From positions 16,289,915 to 16,353,914 of the forward strand of contig OZ024857.1 in the NCBI GenBank assembly GCA_964017155.1: 64,000 nt of DNA, given 5' to 3'. Below the pieces are notes generated by a model. The model searched no databases, was not told where the DNA came from, and saw nothing but the letters and a program-made list of their open reading frames with translations. The position numbers were made by a program, and so were the translations under genes. The stretch is from Oasisia sp. SBJ-2009. Lineage: Eukaryota; Annelida; Polychaeta; Sabellida; Siboglinidae. Below, in pieces: positions 1-13,783 of this stretch (its first letter is position 1; each line of letters opens with the position of its first letter).

Positions 1-2481
1 TGACAGAGTGGTTTTGTGATGATCTGGGTTTACTTGGGGTCAGATGTTTGAGGTCTTCATTTGTGTATCGAGTTTCATTGCCGTCACATTGGACATTTGC
101 TAGTGGGTACTGGACTGGGTATGATGAAGTACGGGTAGGTAATGACCTCATTCACTTACTGTTTTACAGAAAATGATTTATTGATATTCATTAACTATGA
201 TATGTTGTTATGTCCATGGTGAAACGTGAACAAAGTATCTAATCCATGTTGAGATTTGTGATGTCTGTTGGCAAATGATTGGAGACTGTAAAGATTTTAT
301 TAATGATTGAACAAACAAATGGATGAAAGATTAATTTTAATTAAAACATTTACAACAACAGTTTCACTATGTTCAGATAATAATTATAAATATAAATGAA
401 GTTCGGAGTGGGTAAATCTGAAGTCACAGACTTTTGTTTAAATTTACTCATAATTAAAATAGGTTATTGCTTTTTGTCTAAAACAAAATAATTATCTGCA
501 TGTATTGCTTTAAAATCAGGAGTATAATTTTCCAGCAGCAATGTCTGTCTGAGGGTTAGTATCATTTATCATGGTATTATGTCATCTTCTTACGTCATCT
601 TCTTAGTTCTGAGAATGTCACTGAGCTATTTATAGAATCTGACGTATGGCTTGCACTGACTTTGTGGTTATTATTTTGATAATTGTTGAATGACTAAAGT
701 CTAGGAAGGCAGATCTACTTGTGGTCCATAATGAGAACAATATTGGAAAACACTGGTATGAAGTATGTGTATTTCTGTACCCAACGTGATGTGATGTATG
801 AACTTTGAAACAGCACAGGAAAACAGGATATTAACGAAGAAATCAGGAGAGTACCCAGACTGTTTGTCTGCTATTTATAAAATGTTTGTTGATGAATATT
901 CTGGGAATATCCTGAAAAGAAACATGGGCCTGCATTATAGTGTCATTTTAATCAAAGGTAAAAGATCTGGTCAGTTGTGCGCATTGACCAGGTGTCTCCA
1001 GCCAATGGGATGTGTTCATTCATGAGAGGCAGTAACTGCTGATACGTCAAGAAGTTGTCTGCCAGTGTGATTCTCCAGGGCACACAAAAGGAAAATGACT
1101 CTAGTCATGCTGACGTTAACACAGCCATCGACAAAATAAGGAACAACTCTCACTACCTGATGTGTCATTGTGTATAATTGATTTGTGTAATTTCCCAGGT
1201 ATGGTGGTTATATGATTATGTGGTTAAGTAAGAATGACGTGTATTAAGTGCTGTCTAACTGTTGAGGTGCTCATTTCTGCAAACGGTTTCATTGTGTTCA
1301 CACGTGTTTGAAGTTTGTGCGTCAAGACAACTGGACCGTGATGAAGTTTAGGTAGGTAGTGACTGATGTCACTGACTTATTCACTGTAGTCATGTGTCAT
1401 ATTCGATTAATTGTGTTTGTACAAATTTGATTAGAGATTTAGGTAGAATTGGAAGGGCCAGTATCCCAGTACACAAGTAACATGATGTGGTTTTATAGGT
1501 ACAGTGTACTACTACCCCAAGTAGTATTAGTCTTAAGTGGTACCAAGAGTGAGAGTTAAATGACTACACATGTACTTGAGAAAATACTAAACAAATCCAC
1601 ACTTGTAGTTTTTGAGTGGATTTTATATGCCTTGTGCATGTAACCTTGCATATAGCCACAGTATTGATTTTGTGAATGATTGTCCATTAACCCAGGATGG
1701 TTGTTATCATACACATGTGTGACAAGTGTGGGTTGTATATAACCACCACGCCACCAATCACATGATATCATTATGTAGGCAACTAACAACAGTCCTGTTA
1801 TCACTTCATAGCAGATCATACAATTTCATTTACAGAGAAATCAATTCTGATGATCCTACAAACCAACTAATTAGGTAGACAGGCATTACTAAGCATGCAC
1901 GTATGCACGGATGCACGCACATAATGTATGCATGCCCCATGTCTTGGAGAAGTTGAATGTTTATACTTAAACCAACCTGGGTGACTGTTTATATATAACA
2001 CTACTTCTTTTGATACAGGCCTGGAGCAAGTCATTGGCTCCTATGTTGGTACATCTGGAGATAATTTGTTCATTTCCCACGTTGCTAGGCAACTAGAATT
2101 AGGTCATGTGTGAAAAGAAGTCTCAAAGATGTAGGTGATGAAGTGACAGGCTGAGTGAGGCTGTGGAAATAGACACACGATAACTGGATCTTGTGTAGGA
2201 AGTTCAGAAGTCAGTACACCTCGTGACACTTGGAGATACGGACCATAACTCACTTCCAGTGTATTCACACAACTGGATTGTTTTATAACAATCCCTAGAA
2301 AGCATAAGAATTATTGTAGAGAAAGTGGTCATCTGTTAATATGGGACGTTATGTCTAAGTTCATTCCAAACTGGATATTTGTATACACTATACTATGGCC
2401 CTTTTCTTCCAAATTACACATATTTAGTTAAAGATTTCATTTAGCCTTATTGAATATATTGTTCATGGCTCCAAGAATGGT
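1..2481. other. Presumed ARHGAP39 intron, no gene seen
   Basis: AT-rich and CpG-poor, with scattered short open frames none of which has codon bias or recognisable protein. It is assigned to an intron because the first exon found (18972) starts in phase 2 and lacks the upstream WW domain, and because CpG depletion continues to the window edge. Confidence 0.5.
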
Positions 2482-2702
2482 TTATTATAGTGAAATTGAA
2501 CTTACTTTGGAGCTTAATTGTCAATGATGAGTACAATGTTTGAACCCATCAGCTACGGGCCACCGTTGACCTGACACCAGTACATGACACCAGTACATGA
2601 CACCAGGACACGAACAAGGCCTGCCCGTAGCTGACGGGTCAAAACGGCGTACTCATCATAGACAATTAAGCTCCAAAGTAAGTTAAATTATACTACAATA
2701 AT
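2482..2702. repeat. Foldback / MITE-like inverted repeat
   Basis: Two arms of about 80 bases (2482-2560 and 2623-2702) are near-complementary. Left arm contains cttactttggagcttaattg and atgatgagtac; right arm contains the reverse complement of both, ending in the inner pair agctacgggc / gcccgtagct. The loop (2561-2622) has a short tandem motif, gacaccagtacat. This fits a non-autonomous foldback or MITE. The sequence tttcatttagcct occurs on both sides (about 2436 and 2702), a possible extended target repeat. Confidence 0.7.
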
Positions 2703-5700
2703 TCATTTAGCCTGTTGGATACAGTGACACAGAAAGTCCCTGCAACAGTCTACTTTGTGTTTAGCATAGACCTGCAAAATTCCTAATTATATTGCCCGAA
2801 GTGAACTTGCTATTCTGTCAGACTGCTTGACAGTCAATGGAACACATTCTGAATCAATGCTAGGTAATGCATTGTGTCTAACATTGTCTTTGAATGAGCA
2901 TTGTAGAAATGAATTGACGTGCCATTGTCAGCCCCAGACTTTGGTTCCGTCATTGCTAAGTGATTTATCCCAGCTCCGTGTACGGATCTACCCTCGCCCT
3001 TATTTCCCAGACCACAGACATTCTACCCCACAGGTTGAGAGTAAACCCTTGCCCTTGAGGGCGGCTTATGCAAGTCTCACCAAGGCAAGGCAGGGTTTAT
3101 TTACTGCCTGGTCATGACATAAGAAGGCTGGGTCTACAACATGCTGATTACTGTTGTCCCTTGGATTGGGAGAAAGCCCCTTGCTCAAGGCTCAGCTGAA
3201 CCTTGGCTGTGTCATCGTAAACATTAATGTGCCATTTGAGCTAACTAACTAGGCCTCTTCACATCCACCAGTCCAGCTTGTGTTCCCAGGTTGTGTGCTG
3301 GTGCTTCAGATCAGTCATGCGTATTGATATTTCTGGCTAATTCGCCATTTCGGATGATATATTTCACATATCTGATGGAGGGGACAAGATAAAGCTGGCT
3401 GGTGTCTTGCGGCCTGGACTGCTGGTGCTGGGTCACAGTGGTGGACAAGTGCCATGAGCAGGGCTGGGGAGATGTGTGTGCCTTAGAAGTTGATCTGTAG
3501 AGACAGGCATCACTAAGCCCAGTCTGGGCCCTAGTTAATTACATGTACATAGGAAATGTCAAATACAAAAACAGATTCCTACACCACCTGTCGACACTGG
3601 TCCACCAAGACACAATCCACCCACTCACTTCTCTAACAACCCCGGTTTGGATTGTGTGAAAACTGCATAGCAGTCACTCTCACCTTGCTGTCAACATCAG
3701 AGAGCCTGGCGCAGAGTTGGTTTACACCAACGCTAGCTACTTCTTTCCGCTTTCTGAGCGTGCGGTTTTACGTGATATTCTGCATCATTAATTCCTAGCC
3801 TCAGTGGTTAATCATAACTAAGTATGCTAAGCAGCCTTGGTACAGAGCTGCTCAACTTACAAATGCCACAGGCAGTGTTGCCACTAATCACTGTAAACAG
3901 ATGGAGTAGGTACAAGGTACCCCTCTAGACAGCGGGCAGCATCCCTATGTTATTGTTTTCCAAAAGCAACCACACCACCAGTGAATAATTAATGTGACAG
4001 GTTAATCTTTGTGGCACTTGTTTTTTAAGTAAACTCTATCAGTGGGTATTTGATCTTGTAAACCAGCGCCACGAGAATTTCCAATAAGTTGCCCCAAGTT
4101 GAGCTGAATGCCCCATGGGTTTAAAGGACTGACTTTTATTGTGTCTGACATTGTCATGTGACAGGTGTCCCAGTTTATCTGGTAACTGATAGGTTCATAT
4201 TGATGTCACCTCCATTTTAATAGCATATAGAGTTGACCTTTGATGTTTCTTTGAAATAAGTAGTTATACAGTTAGGTTCATGGAAGGTTTCCATTTATAA
4301 ACCTTGTTTTTCCAGGAATACACGCCTACACTTTCAGCGAAGGCCATGTTGGTACTACTATTAGGCACTGATCACATGGTCCCAAGATGTTGCATGGAGA
4401 CTATGCAGTTTTTACCTTAGTGACTGATGGGTATTGTTATGTTAGGCTCAGGTTTCACGCCCTTGGTCACAGTCTTAGTGAGTTTGGTGCTCTGAGATAA
4501 GTTGGCAGAGTAATAACATCAAACTGGAAAGATTTACAACTGATAGCGATGCAGGGGACATGCTAAAACAACTGCATGTGATGGCCAAAGCTCTTGGCAC
4601 CTGAGTGAGCATAGACACACCTTTTGTGGTAGATTAGCTGGTACCAGGCTGCGACTGGACTCCACCAACTGGCAGTGACTGTGCCAAGTTCCATTGCCCG
4701 GGGACCAGCATGTTTAAGTCTCACAATCAAAATAGTTTTATATGTTAAAATCAATCGTTTTATATGTAATCATCATCGTTGGTTTATTGTTTTTGGCTAT
4801 TTTATCGTGTTAAGTAACAAATAGTTTAGTTGCTTGCTGTAAAGGGGAAGCCGCATTGGGTAACGACCTTCCTGGGCATCGTCAGAGCTTGTTATTCGGG
4901 AATTTGAGTGACAACGCAGTGATTTGAATGACAGCACTGCGATTATTATAAACATTGAAAGGTTACATTGTAAAGTTGGTTCTCCTTCGTTAAAATATAT
5001 TTTGTTTTTTTGTATCTTATAATAAAACTAATTTATGCTGTATAACATAACTGCATAATAAAAATAAATATCAAAACAGGATGCACACTCGCTTTAATTT
5101 AATAGTTGTTCCTGGCCTACATTCAATTAGAAATGGTTTGTGTGGCTCATCTGACCCCCACCCCCCCCCCCGCCTCCAATTTATGTCTACACTGTTATTC
5201 GGCTCTCAGCAATAGATGGGTTCTGTTGAATCTCTGTTCTTTTTAGCCAGGACTTCTGGTTCTAGTAATTCAATTTCCACTACCATAGCAATCTTTCTCA
5301 CTCATGATGTCTTGATAGATTTTCTTCTGTCATAGCCAGCTCTTGCAGGAGGAACTGTATGTTTGTAAGTCAGATAGATGGTGGTGTGGTACACCACAGT
5401 GCACTGAAAGAATTTGTGTCATGAAACAAAATATATGGTTCATCTAGGCTGTTCTGCGTTAGAGATCCGTTAAACACGTTAAACCGTTTGATACAAAGTA
5501 GAGGATGCAGTTTCCTGTTATCCTGGTGAAGACTAATGCGGCGTGGGGCTCAGGTTTTCTCTGTTGAATAGTTTTTCAACTTCTGAAATCTGAGTTGACA
5601 GCATTGCGACCTGTCGGTACTCAAGATTTCAGGTTGCTAGCACCAAACAGATAATCCCTTCCTCGAGTCTCAAAAAAACAATATCTGTGATAAAGGTGGT

Positions 5701-6975
5701 GTTTTAATGGGGTGCTTGTTTTTAGCCTTGTAACTGCTGTTGAGCATGGTGTCAGATAGTGAATGGTACATGTTTCTTTAGAAGTAGAGATGCAAAACCT
5801 TACCCTTGGTAACGAGTAATCAGCAGGGAATGTTGAACAAATTACTCGTGAGAAAGTATCGTTATTTGACAGGAGCATTTCAGCTACAGTCGTGTAATTA
5901 TGATTGATCTGTGCTGTGTAATTATAGCAGGAGGGGACAGACCTGCTTTCTGTTGACAGTCTTGCCCAGTAGTGCTACTGTGATCTGTGTATGAGCCCGA
6001 GATGTCATGGTATGGCTGTGTACATTGTGAGTTATCCTATCACTAGCCTGCTGGGAATCCAAATCAACTTGGTCTATTATTTTCGGGAAAATCAATGCTA
6101 ATCATGCTAGCCTTCTACGTTTCAGAAGAGGCAGTACACGCTATATGCTGGGCTCCATCCATACACACTAGTCATAACTCATAAGCCACTACAAACATGT
6201 ACAACTGCATAGCCAAAAGCCCAAAACAATCCCCGTCAGATGTATAATTTTCCATGGTTATTTTTACTGAGGCTGGAACTGGTCTGTTGCAAATTGTATG
6301 GTTCATTTGAGATGAACACAAAATGTGGAAATAGTTCAGTGCAGCTGGGGAATGCTATGGTTCTTACCTACTCAATGCATGCGTGCTTGCCCACAGAGGC
6401 TGTGGCTATAAAGCCCTGTAACCCGGGGCCGTACAGTGGTATCCCTTGAAGACCACAGAGGAACCTATATTTATGTTTAGATCCTATTTTTAGTCCCTTC
6501 TCCTGTAATATCAAGCATACCCTGCTTGCATAAGGTTACAGGGAAGCCTGAGGAAACATGCCTGGCTTCTGGTGGCTGTCTCGTAATCAGACTAATTAGC
6601 TGAGAGTAATTAAGGAGACAGCTGTCAGTGACAGGAGACCCCAGCTGTGAGGGAGACCCCAGCTAACTGTGTATATTTGGTTGGTGTAGGGTCAGTAATG
6701 TGTCATGACTAGACACTACTAGACAGTGTAATTATACATGCTTGTGTCACATGTACTTGGAGCACACAAATAAATTATCTGTTTATCAACAATACTTTTA
6801 CTAATTTCTTATGATGAAGTTGAACATGTTATTTACATTACTCTGCAACATTGGTAAGCAAGATGTCACTTAGTTGTTGAGCATCCAGTCTTTGTAGATG
6901 TATGTAAATGTGGCAGTGTTGATTATGATTTAGAATACATATCGTTTTCTGTGCTATCTTCTAAGGGTTGATGTA

Positions 6976-6977
<2 letters not shown>
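2703..6977. other. Presumed intron, no gene seen
   Basis: No exon with coding bias or domain was recognised on either strand. It includes a C-run near 5158-5172. Short open frames (for example 2827-3117) show no family resemblance. Confidence 0.5.
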
Positions 6978-7049
<72 letters not shown>

Positions 7050-7060
7050 TATATATCTAT

Positions 7061-7094
<34 letters not shown>

Positions 7095-7192
7095 CTTATA
7101 TATATATATATATACACACACACATATATATCTATACACACACATATATATATATATATCTTATATATATATATATATATATTATAATTATG
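6978..7192. repeat. (AT)n microsatellite with ACAC interruptions
   Basis: Long TA/AT tract with interspersed acacacac and tctatac/tcttat blocks that recur in the same order, so the tract itself has an internal higher-order period. Open frames in it (YIYIYI) are low-complexity artefacts. Confidence 0.98.
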
Positions 7193-9864
7193 TATGTGTC
7201 ATAACACAGGTTATGTGAGGTTCAGTGGTATTGTTATTGTGCAAGGAGTTATACATCAGGTTATATTTGTGTAATCCATGTTTTGACATGATTTAGTAAG
7301 ATTGCGGCTGACAACAGGAAGTGGCTGCACTCTGCTGTTGTAGTCAGAGATAAATAGTGACAAACATCTAACCTAGACTATAGGCACTGACATTGTTATC
7401 AAGTCATCTAGCAGCATAATGCCTCCGCTGTGGCCTTTAATGTGCCCAACCTCCTAATGAGCCATCATCTGGATCCTCCAGGATATCCATGACCTATTGA
7501 CCTTTGCAGACCGTCTGCATCCGGAAACCAGTACATCCTTTGAGATGATACTATTGGACAGTTCTCCAGAGTTTGGATTTGGGAGGTTAAATCTGATGTT
7601 GTGAATGGATCAGAGCACAGTTGACATTCCTGTTGCGTTGTGTTGTGTAATTATGACAAAAACCTTTGAGTGGAATTCAGCATACATTATTTGTAGGTTT
7701 ATTGGTAGCATGTTTGCAGTGAAATTAGGTGTAATAAGCAACATTAAATGCAGAGATGTTTTTGTTCTTCTACTGTAACATACTATTTATAATCATAATT
7801 GTGACATTTGTGAGGTCTTGGAACTAGTGGTCTGTGACTGAACATGTGACTAACATGTACCAACACTCATTGCTCACAGGAACTGCACAGGAATATAGAG
7901 ATTCCGGAACTGCATGGCTATTTTACCAATATTTATTGCATTGTATAAACAGGCATTCTAAAAGAGCTGGAGGTATGTGATTTTGACAAAACATGTTCAG
8001 CATATCACAGTGACAGACATCACATGATGCCGGAAGCTGTGAAGAAGTGTCAGAATTGTTGATGGTCATTATTGTCTATAACTTAGACATCAGGTAAATC
8101 ACAGTCATTTGTGTGAAACTAAGCTTCTGTGCCTTTTCATGTTTGACTTTCTGTCATTCCATGGACTGTTTGCAGTGTCATTCTGTGCACTGAAAATAGT
8201 ATCACCTTTGTGGGTGGGTCCACCCTCAATAAACATGGATTTTAATTTAATTCCAGCTGGTGGATGTATCATGTAGAATTCTCTGAATGTGACCTCATTT
8301 ATAGTACTTACAGAGCCTATAGCTGATAGTTAGTTCAGCATCATACCACTAGTTCCAAGTCCCCAACATATTAGGCATATGCCCCCTTGTTTAGGGTGTT
8401 TTACTTCCCACTAGTAGTTAGTGACTCATCTGAAAGACACACTTCCTACTTGCTATGCCAGTATGGTGCCTGGTGAGTCTGTAAGCTGTACCTCTGTACC
8501 CAGTTCTAAGAAACAGCTAGGCTAGGCTGGCTGCCACTTGGTTCAGAAACTAGTTTACTTTGATGTGTGGCCTTGCAGATACACAAAATGACTGTCATTC
8601 CAATTAATATAACATGATCCAACAATCAGATTCGCAGACTGAAACATTCAATTTATATCTGCAAAATGTGCCATATAATGTTGTTCTTGTTATATCTGTT
8701 GAGTCAGCAGGGTACTACATAGAAGGGTTATTTTATTCTCAAAATGTGTTATTTTCTTTCTATGATTTTATTTAAGTAAACAGGAAATGGTACTGCTCCG
8801 TTTTCTTACCATAACATACTTTTTTCCTGTCAGAATGCTTTTCCTTTGCTAAAGCAAATTTGAGGGGCATTTCACTTGCAGAAAAGGAGCTTGCTCAGCT
8901 AAGTAGGGAACCCAGCTAAGGATTTAATTGTTGAGAGGTAGTATCAATCAATTCAAGGAGCTCCTTGTTAATGATGTGCTAAAGCTAATACATTCATAGT
9001 GAATACTCAGTTTTTTGCTAAGCAGTATTTGTTGAGCACTCAAGTTAATTGTAGAGAACAGGTAAATGTGACTCATAGGAGCAATGATCTGTTGTGACTA
9101 TTGAATTGTAAACTTGGTTAGAAGTATCTGAGTCAACAGAATCATTTCCTTCTAGATAAGTGTCTAATAAAGCAGATTTTACAGTCTAATGCTTTTTCCA
9201 CATGTGCCGTTGAGCTAATGGAGACGGGCCTTGGAAGTCCTCCCAGTAGCTGACATCTTTGAAGATTCCCGTTCTGATTCCAACAAAAGCCTATTGTTTG
9301 AGCATGATAAATATTCTCCAATGACTCCATCAGTCTTATATAATGGATCTCATATTTCATTCTCATGACACATGGAAATCAATCGTCATTTGTCATCCAC
9401 TTGGTGTTGAAATTGCAGCAAACACAAGGACTGCCGGCTTCCTAGAGTGACCCCATTGAGGGTGGGGTGGTCTGGTGGTAATGACAGCCAAGTGGCTAAA
9501 TGAGATTCAGGTGGGCTGTAGTGTGTAAAGAGGAGGCATTGTTGTGTGCCTGATGTAGTGATTTAGTGGCGCTGTCAGCTTGTTGCAATGTATTGATTTC
9601 TGTTGCCATGATGCCATTGTTATCTGTGAAGCTGTGGGAATGTAGATTGTGTGTGTAATCTCTGTCCATAGGAGCTATGTATGCACGGACAGTCTGCAGA
9701 TATACACTCCATTGTGTGGTGTTGTCACTGTCTTGCAATACAAATTGTGCCTTTTGACTGGGCAAGATAAGGTGAATGCTTGCTTACAATACATCCAGTT
9801 TTGACTGAACTTTGAGTAGCTGTTAACTAGAGGTGATAGTTTTGGAGACCACTGTCTCTAATGA
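7193..9864. other. Presumed intron, with a possible decayed SINE core
   Basis: No exon recognised. Around 8390-8450 the stretch gtgttttacttcccac ... ctcatctgaaagacaca resembles the core at 10180-10265 and the general 'gggatcttttacttccc ... ccgaaagac' core of invertebrate SINE-like repeats, but it is too decayed for a firm call. Confidence 0.4.
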
Positions 9865-9994
9865 CTTGGTCTGTGTAGTTCCCAAGGCAGTGGCTGGCTA
9901 CAAGGACCACACCCTCTTGACAGTGAAGGCTTGGTCTGTGTAGTTCCCAAGGCAGTGGGCTACAAGGACCACACCCTCTTGACAGTGAAGACTG
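9865..9994. repeat. 65-bp tandem duplication
   Basis: Two adjacent copies (9865-9929 and 9930 onward) start cttggtctgtgtagttccc and end with cctcttgacagtgaag. They differ mainly by a short ggct indel, so this is a simple local duplication. Confidence 0.9.
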
Positions 9995-10159
9995 ACATAT
10001 TTATGGAGACTGACAAAGACAACATGCCCATATAAGAAGGTTCTTCTTCTCCTTCTCATGGTTAACTCATCCCTCTATGTTAGCCACATGTTTGTGACTA
10101 GAGTATTATCGAGCATGGTTTTCAGAGTTGTCCTTCTCTAGAATTAGTGAGTCCACTAC

Positions 10160-10275
10160 AGGTTACACATTTACCCCCTGTGTGGGATCTTTTACTTCCC
10201 CTGGCATAGACACCAGATAGAAGGGACCACTGGCTTTTAGTGTCTCTTCCGAAAGACACAGGCAAGCAGGTTGTA
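10160..10275. repeat. Possible decayed SINE core
   Basis: Contains tgtgggatcttttacttccc, then after about 45 bases tgtctcttccgaaagacaca, a pairing typical of a SINE-like core seen in invertebrate genomes. No intact Pol III boxes or tail are visible nearby. Confidence 0.35.
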
Positions 10276-11555
10276 GAAGGTGAGGAGGAAGACTGGAACT
10301 GTTGCAGAGTAAATGTTATGACATGATCTGCAGTGTAGGAATGTTTCCTCCTCAGTCAATGTAATCTTGCAGTACTTGGCATCAAGTTGTCATCTTCTGT
10401 GGTTTAAACTGCTGTGGTTGAGCATGGTGCTTCAGTGGGGAAGCCACGAGCAGGTCGAGTTGTGTGTGTACTCAGAAGTCAACCACAGTTTATAGTTTGT
10501 AGTAATTGATCAGTCGACTCAAGCTAAATGTTTATCATGCACGGGACACTGCACTTCCTGTCTATATTCACATGTATGTCAATGAGGTTAGTGGCGGCTC
10601 AAGTGTGTGTCGTTGAAACAGCATCACAACGTTGGCGAACTGTGACCTCTATTGTACGGGGAGTCATCTCTGAGTGTGGACTGACAGAGACAAGATTCAC
10701 ATCATGGACTCGTGGCAGGAAAACTCGTATACAAAGGAAAACATCCACCAAACTGAAGTGTGTAGATGTTGATATGTTGAACAGGCAGATCTTGTATCCC
10801 TGATCAATACAGAAATAGCTAGTGAATACGTTGGCTCAGAGTGACCAATGATAACCATAAGAACATTTGAACTGTGTATGTTAAACTTTGTTAGATTTTA
10901 ACTGCTAAGTGAGTACATATCATCTTTTGTGATTTTAACAACTTGTGTATATGTGTCACTTCAGTGATTAACCACCTTTGTATTGTTATCCTTGGCAGTA
11001 GTTTGTAGATTACAATGACGGAGGAAGAAGAATTTCACATCTAGAAAGGAATTAGGACACGCAGTGTTGCTTATGTCAAAAGAAAACAAAATAGTGTGTA
11101 GTGTTTCCTCTCTGTGCCACAGGGAAACTTGTCTGCAGGTGCCTGATGTCCTCTCCCACTCCTACTAATCTTCTTCCTTTGTTACCACTGAAACGGCCCT
11201 CTCACCCCCGGGGAATCACCTCCCACCTAATCAGTGTCCTAGATATGGTTCTGTTCAGTCATGTCTCCCACTAGTTGTACATCAGAGGACCAGGAAGACA
11301 GGCAGCCTGTCACACAAGCAAGGTATTCAGCCAGCTGCCAGGAAGGCATGCCTAGAATTCACTTTCCGTGCCACTGTACACCCCACAGGGTTGCACCCTG
11401 GCTGGATGGTAGTCATGGCTACACCCCATTCCTGTTGCCACACAGAAGGTGGTATATAATTTCCCATCAATGGTTTTGAGGGAGATGACAGGTGATTAAG
11501 GTGAGAAAGGTAAATGGTGTTTATATTTAGGGTGTATGTGTGGCCCAGGAAGGTG
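10276..11555. other. Presumed intron, no gene seen
   Basis: Short open frames at 10528-10803 and 11261-11479 show no domain and no plausible splice context matching the gene's phase. Nothing else stands out. Confidence 0.5.
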
Positions 11556-11800
11556 GACGGGGGAGGGGAAGACTGGGGGGAGGGGAAGACTGGGGGGAGA
11601 GGGGAAGACTGGGGGGAGGGGAAGACTGGGGGGAGGGGAAGACTGGGGGGAGAGGGGAAGACTGGGGGGAGGGGAAGACTGGGGGGAGGGGAAGACTGGG
11701 GGGAGGGGAAGACTGGGGGGAGGGGAAGACTGGGGGGAGGGGAAGACTGGGGGGGAGGGGAAGACTGGGGGGGAGGGGAAGACTGGGAGGAGAGGGGATG
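11556..11800 (+). repeat. 17-bp G-rich minisatellite
   Basis: Repeats of gactggggggaggggaa, with a few longer units (ggagagggg) and 18-bp variants at the 3' end. All three + frames stay open across it because the unit lacks stops and 17 is not a multiple of 3. The + strand carries dense G-runs of 4-7 and so has strong G-quadruplex potential. Confidence 0.97.
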
Positions 11801-13783
11801 ATTGAAAAGGGAGGTTTGGCAGGGTTTAGGAGTGGCGGAATAGAGTGAGAGATGGGAGGAGAGGAGATGGATGATGGAGACAGCTGTGAAACGGGATCAG
11901 TAAGGGAAGAGGGAAACAGTAATCAGGACACGCGTTAAGGCCAGCACCTCCCCAGACCTCTGGGGAAAAAGGAGCATAACGAACTACTTGGTAGTTGGCT
12001 TTTTCAAATCTTCCCATTTGGGCTATCCAATTGATGATCTGGGATCATCCCAAATGTGTTTATGCAGGATAAAAAATTCGAAAAAAAATTACCAATCCGT
12101 TTTTGGGTATGCATGTGAACTGACATACACACAAGCTAGTTGAGCTCTAGTTGAGCTATGTGGTTCTATTTTACCCATCCAAATGATGACTGGACAAATC
12201 TCAACATAAATCTGTAGTGTGGTGTTATTTAATCCATAATCTCTGGATATTACACTATGTGTGGTTTAGGTGAGTTCTGCATTTAGCGACAGACTCGTAC
12301 GACCTGATGTATTAGTACCTCCTCACATAAGACATGTTGGAGACGTATAAGATAGGTCCCCCGTGACTAGTGAGTCAGTTAGTTCAGCAAGTTTCGTTCT
12401 GCCATGTAGCAGTACTGGGCCATGACCACAGGGAGTATTTACTGACATATACATCAGGCCAGCCTCTCTGGCCAGACTGTCATGGCTGACATGGACAACA
12501 ACTGGCCAGTGAGCAACTGTCCATGATTCAGCTGACACCACCTGGCACAGGGCTGGGTGGATACAGAGATGTCAATGTCCTCTTAGGACAGAGAGTGGTG
12601 TGAGACTTCAAAGTAGCTGGTAGGAATAAATGCTGAAGACATGCACCATTACAACAGGTTTTGTCAACTGAAATGAAATTGTGCATTCTGGTTCAAATAA
12701 CAATGATTATAAAACATACATAATAGTTTTGAAAATAATCTGGTGCTCTGAGAATAACATAGGACATTGCAGAAAGTGATGACTCAGTGTTAGAAAGCGT
12801 AGGATAAGACTTTGTTCACTAAACACAAACAAACTTACTTTGGAGTAAACAGTGTGAACAGTTTGACTCATTTGACCCACACTGAAGTTAATAATGGATG
12901 TTCAATGAAGAAATAAACGATTGTGGTTATAACATTTACATTCGTATAACATAACACAGTGTTGAAGACATGAACAATATTTGCAATAAACATTTGTTGT
13001 GTTGGTGTTTTTTGGCAGAAATTATTAAAGACAGATTGCTACATCATTGAGTTCTAAATGCACTTTTCCTTATATTTTATTGACAGTTTGTGTCTAGTCT
13101 TGAAAAGGTTAAGAATAAATGTGTAGTTACGAAGAGACTAAATTATATCCAAATTAGTTGACCCAGAAATTTGGTAGAAAACAACCCAAATCATTTGCAT
13201 TGTGGATCATCAATTAGTTGTGAGTCGAGAGTGACAGACGCTGGTCATAATTGAAGTAGCATACATGACAGTGTGGGTGACTGTATCTAAGAGGTGATAT
13301 CTGGGCACGGTTATAAAGAATATCTGTCACTTTAGCACTGTTTGTGTACAGTTTACTGCTACCAGTTTTATTGGATAATTGTGTTTTAGTGCTATGTGTG
13401 GCATTTACTTGAGCTAGGGATCCGACAACAGACAGTCAGCTGTTTCATTGTCTCAGAAGTCTGTCACCGTTCATACTACTCAGAACTAATGGTGTTTGAG
13501 AAATTGTATGTAAAGTGATTTACATTAATGTAATATACCGGTAAATTATAACTTTATGGAGGGTGTAGTACAATATCTGATTGTTGTTGTCATAAAATTA
13601 AAGTTCTGACACACCCCTGTCTGCAGTAAGAGGGTGGCTGTCTGAGGCAGGTGTAGAAGATGTTGAGCCTGGAAGTGTTGGCAGATGAAGGAGGAAGTGT
13701 ACATCCCCTGGGGGGACGCCGCATTAGAGGACACCAGTTAACACTGTCTGCAGCAGGCAGCTCTCAGCACAGTGGGACTGGAG
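11801..13783. other. Presumed intron, no gene seen
   Basis: AT-rich; short open frames on the minus strand (11826-12017, 12323-12541, 13546-13734) have no recognisable product. No exon signal for the missing WW1 was found. Confidence 0.5.

Noticed and set aside
10528..10803. 91-residue + frame as the missing WW1 exon
   Set aside because: No WW signature, no phase-2 donor in the right frame.
11514..11848. Three overlapping Gly/Arg/Trp-rich frames
   Set aside because: 17-bp minisatellite open in all + frames.
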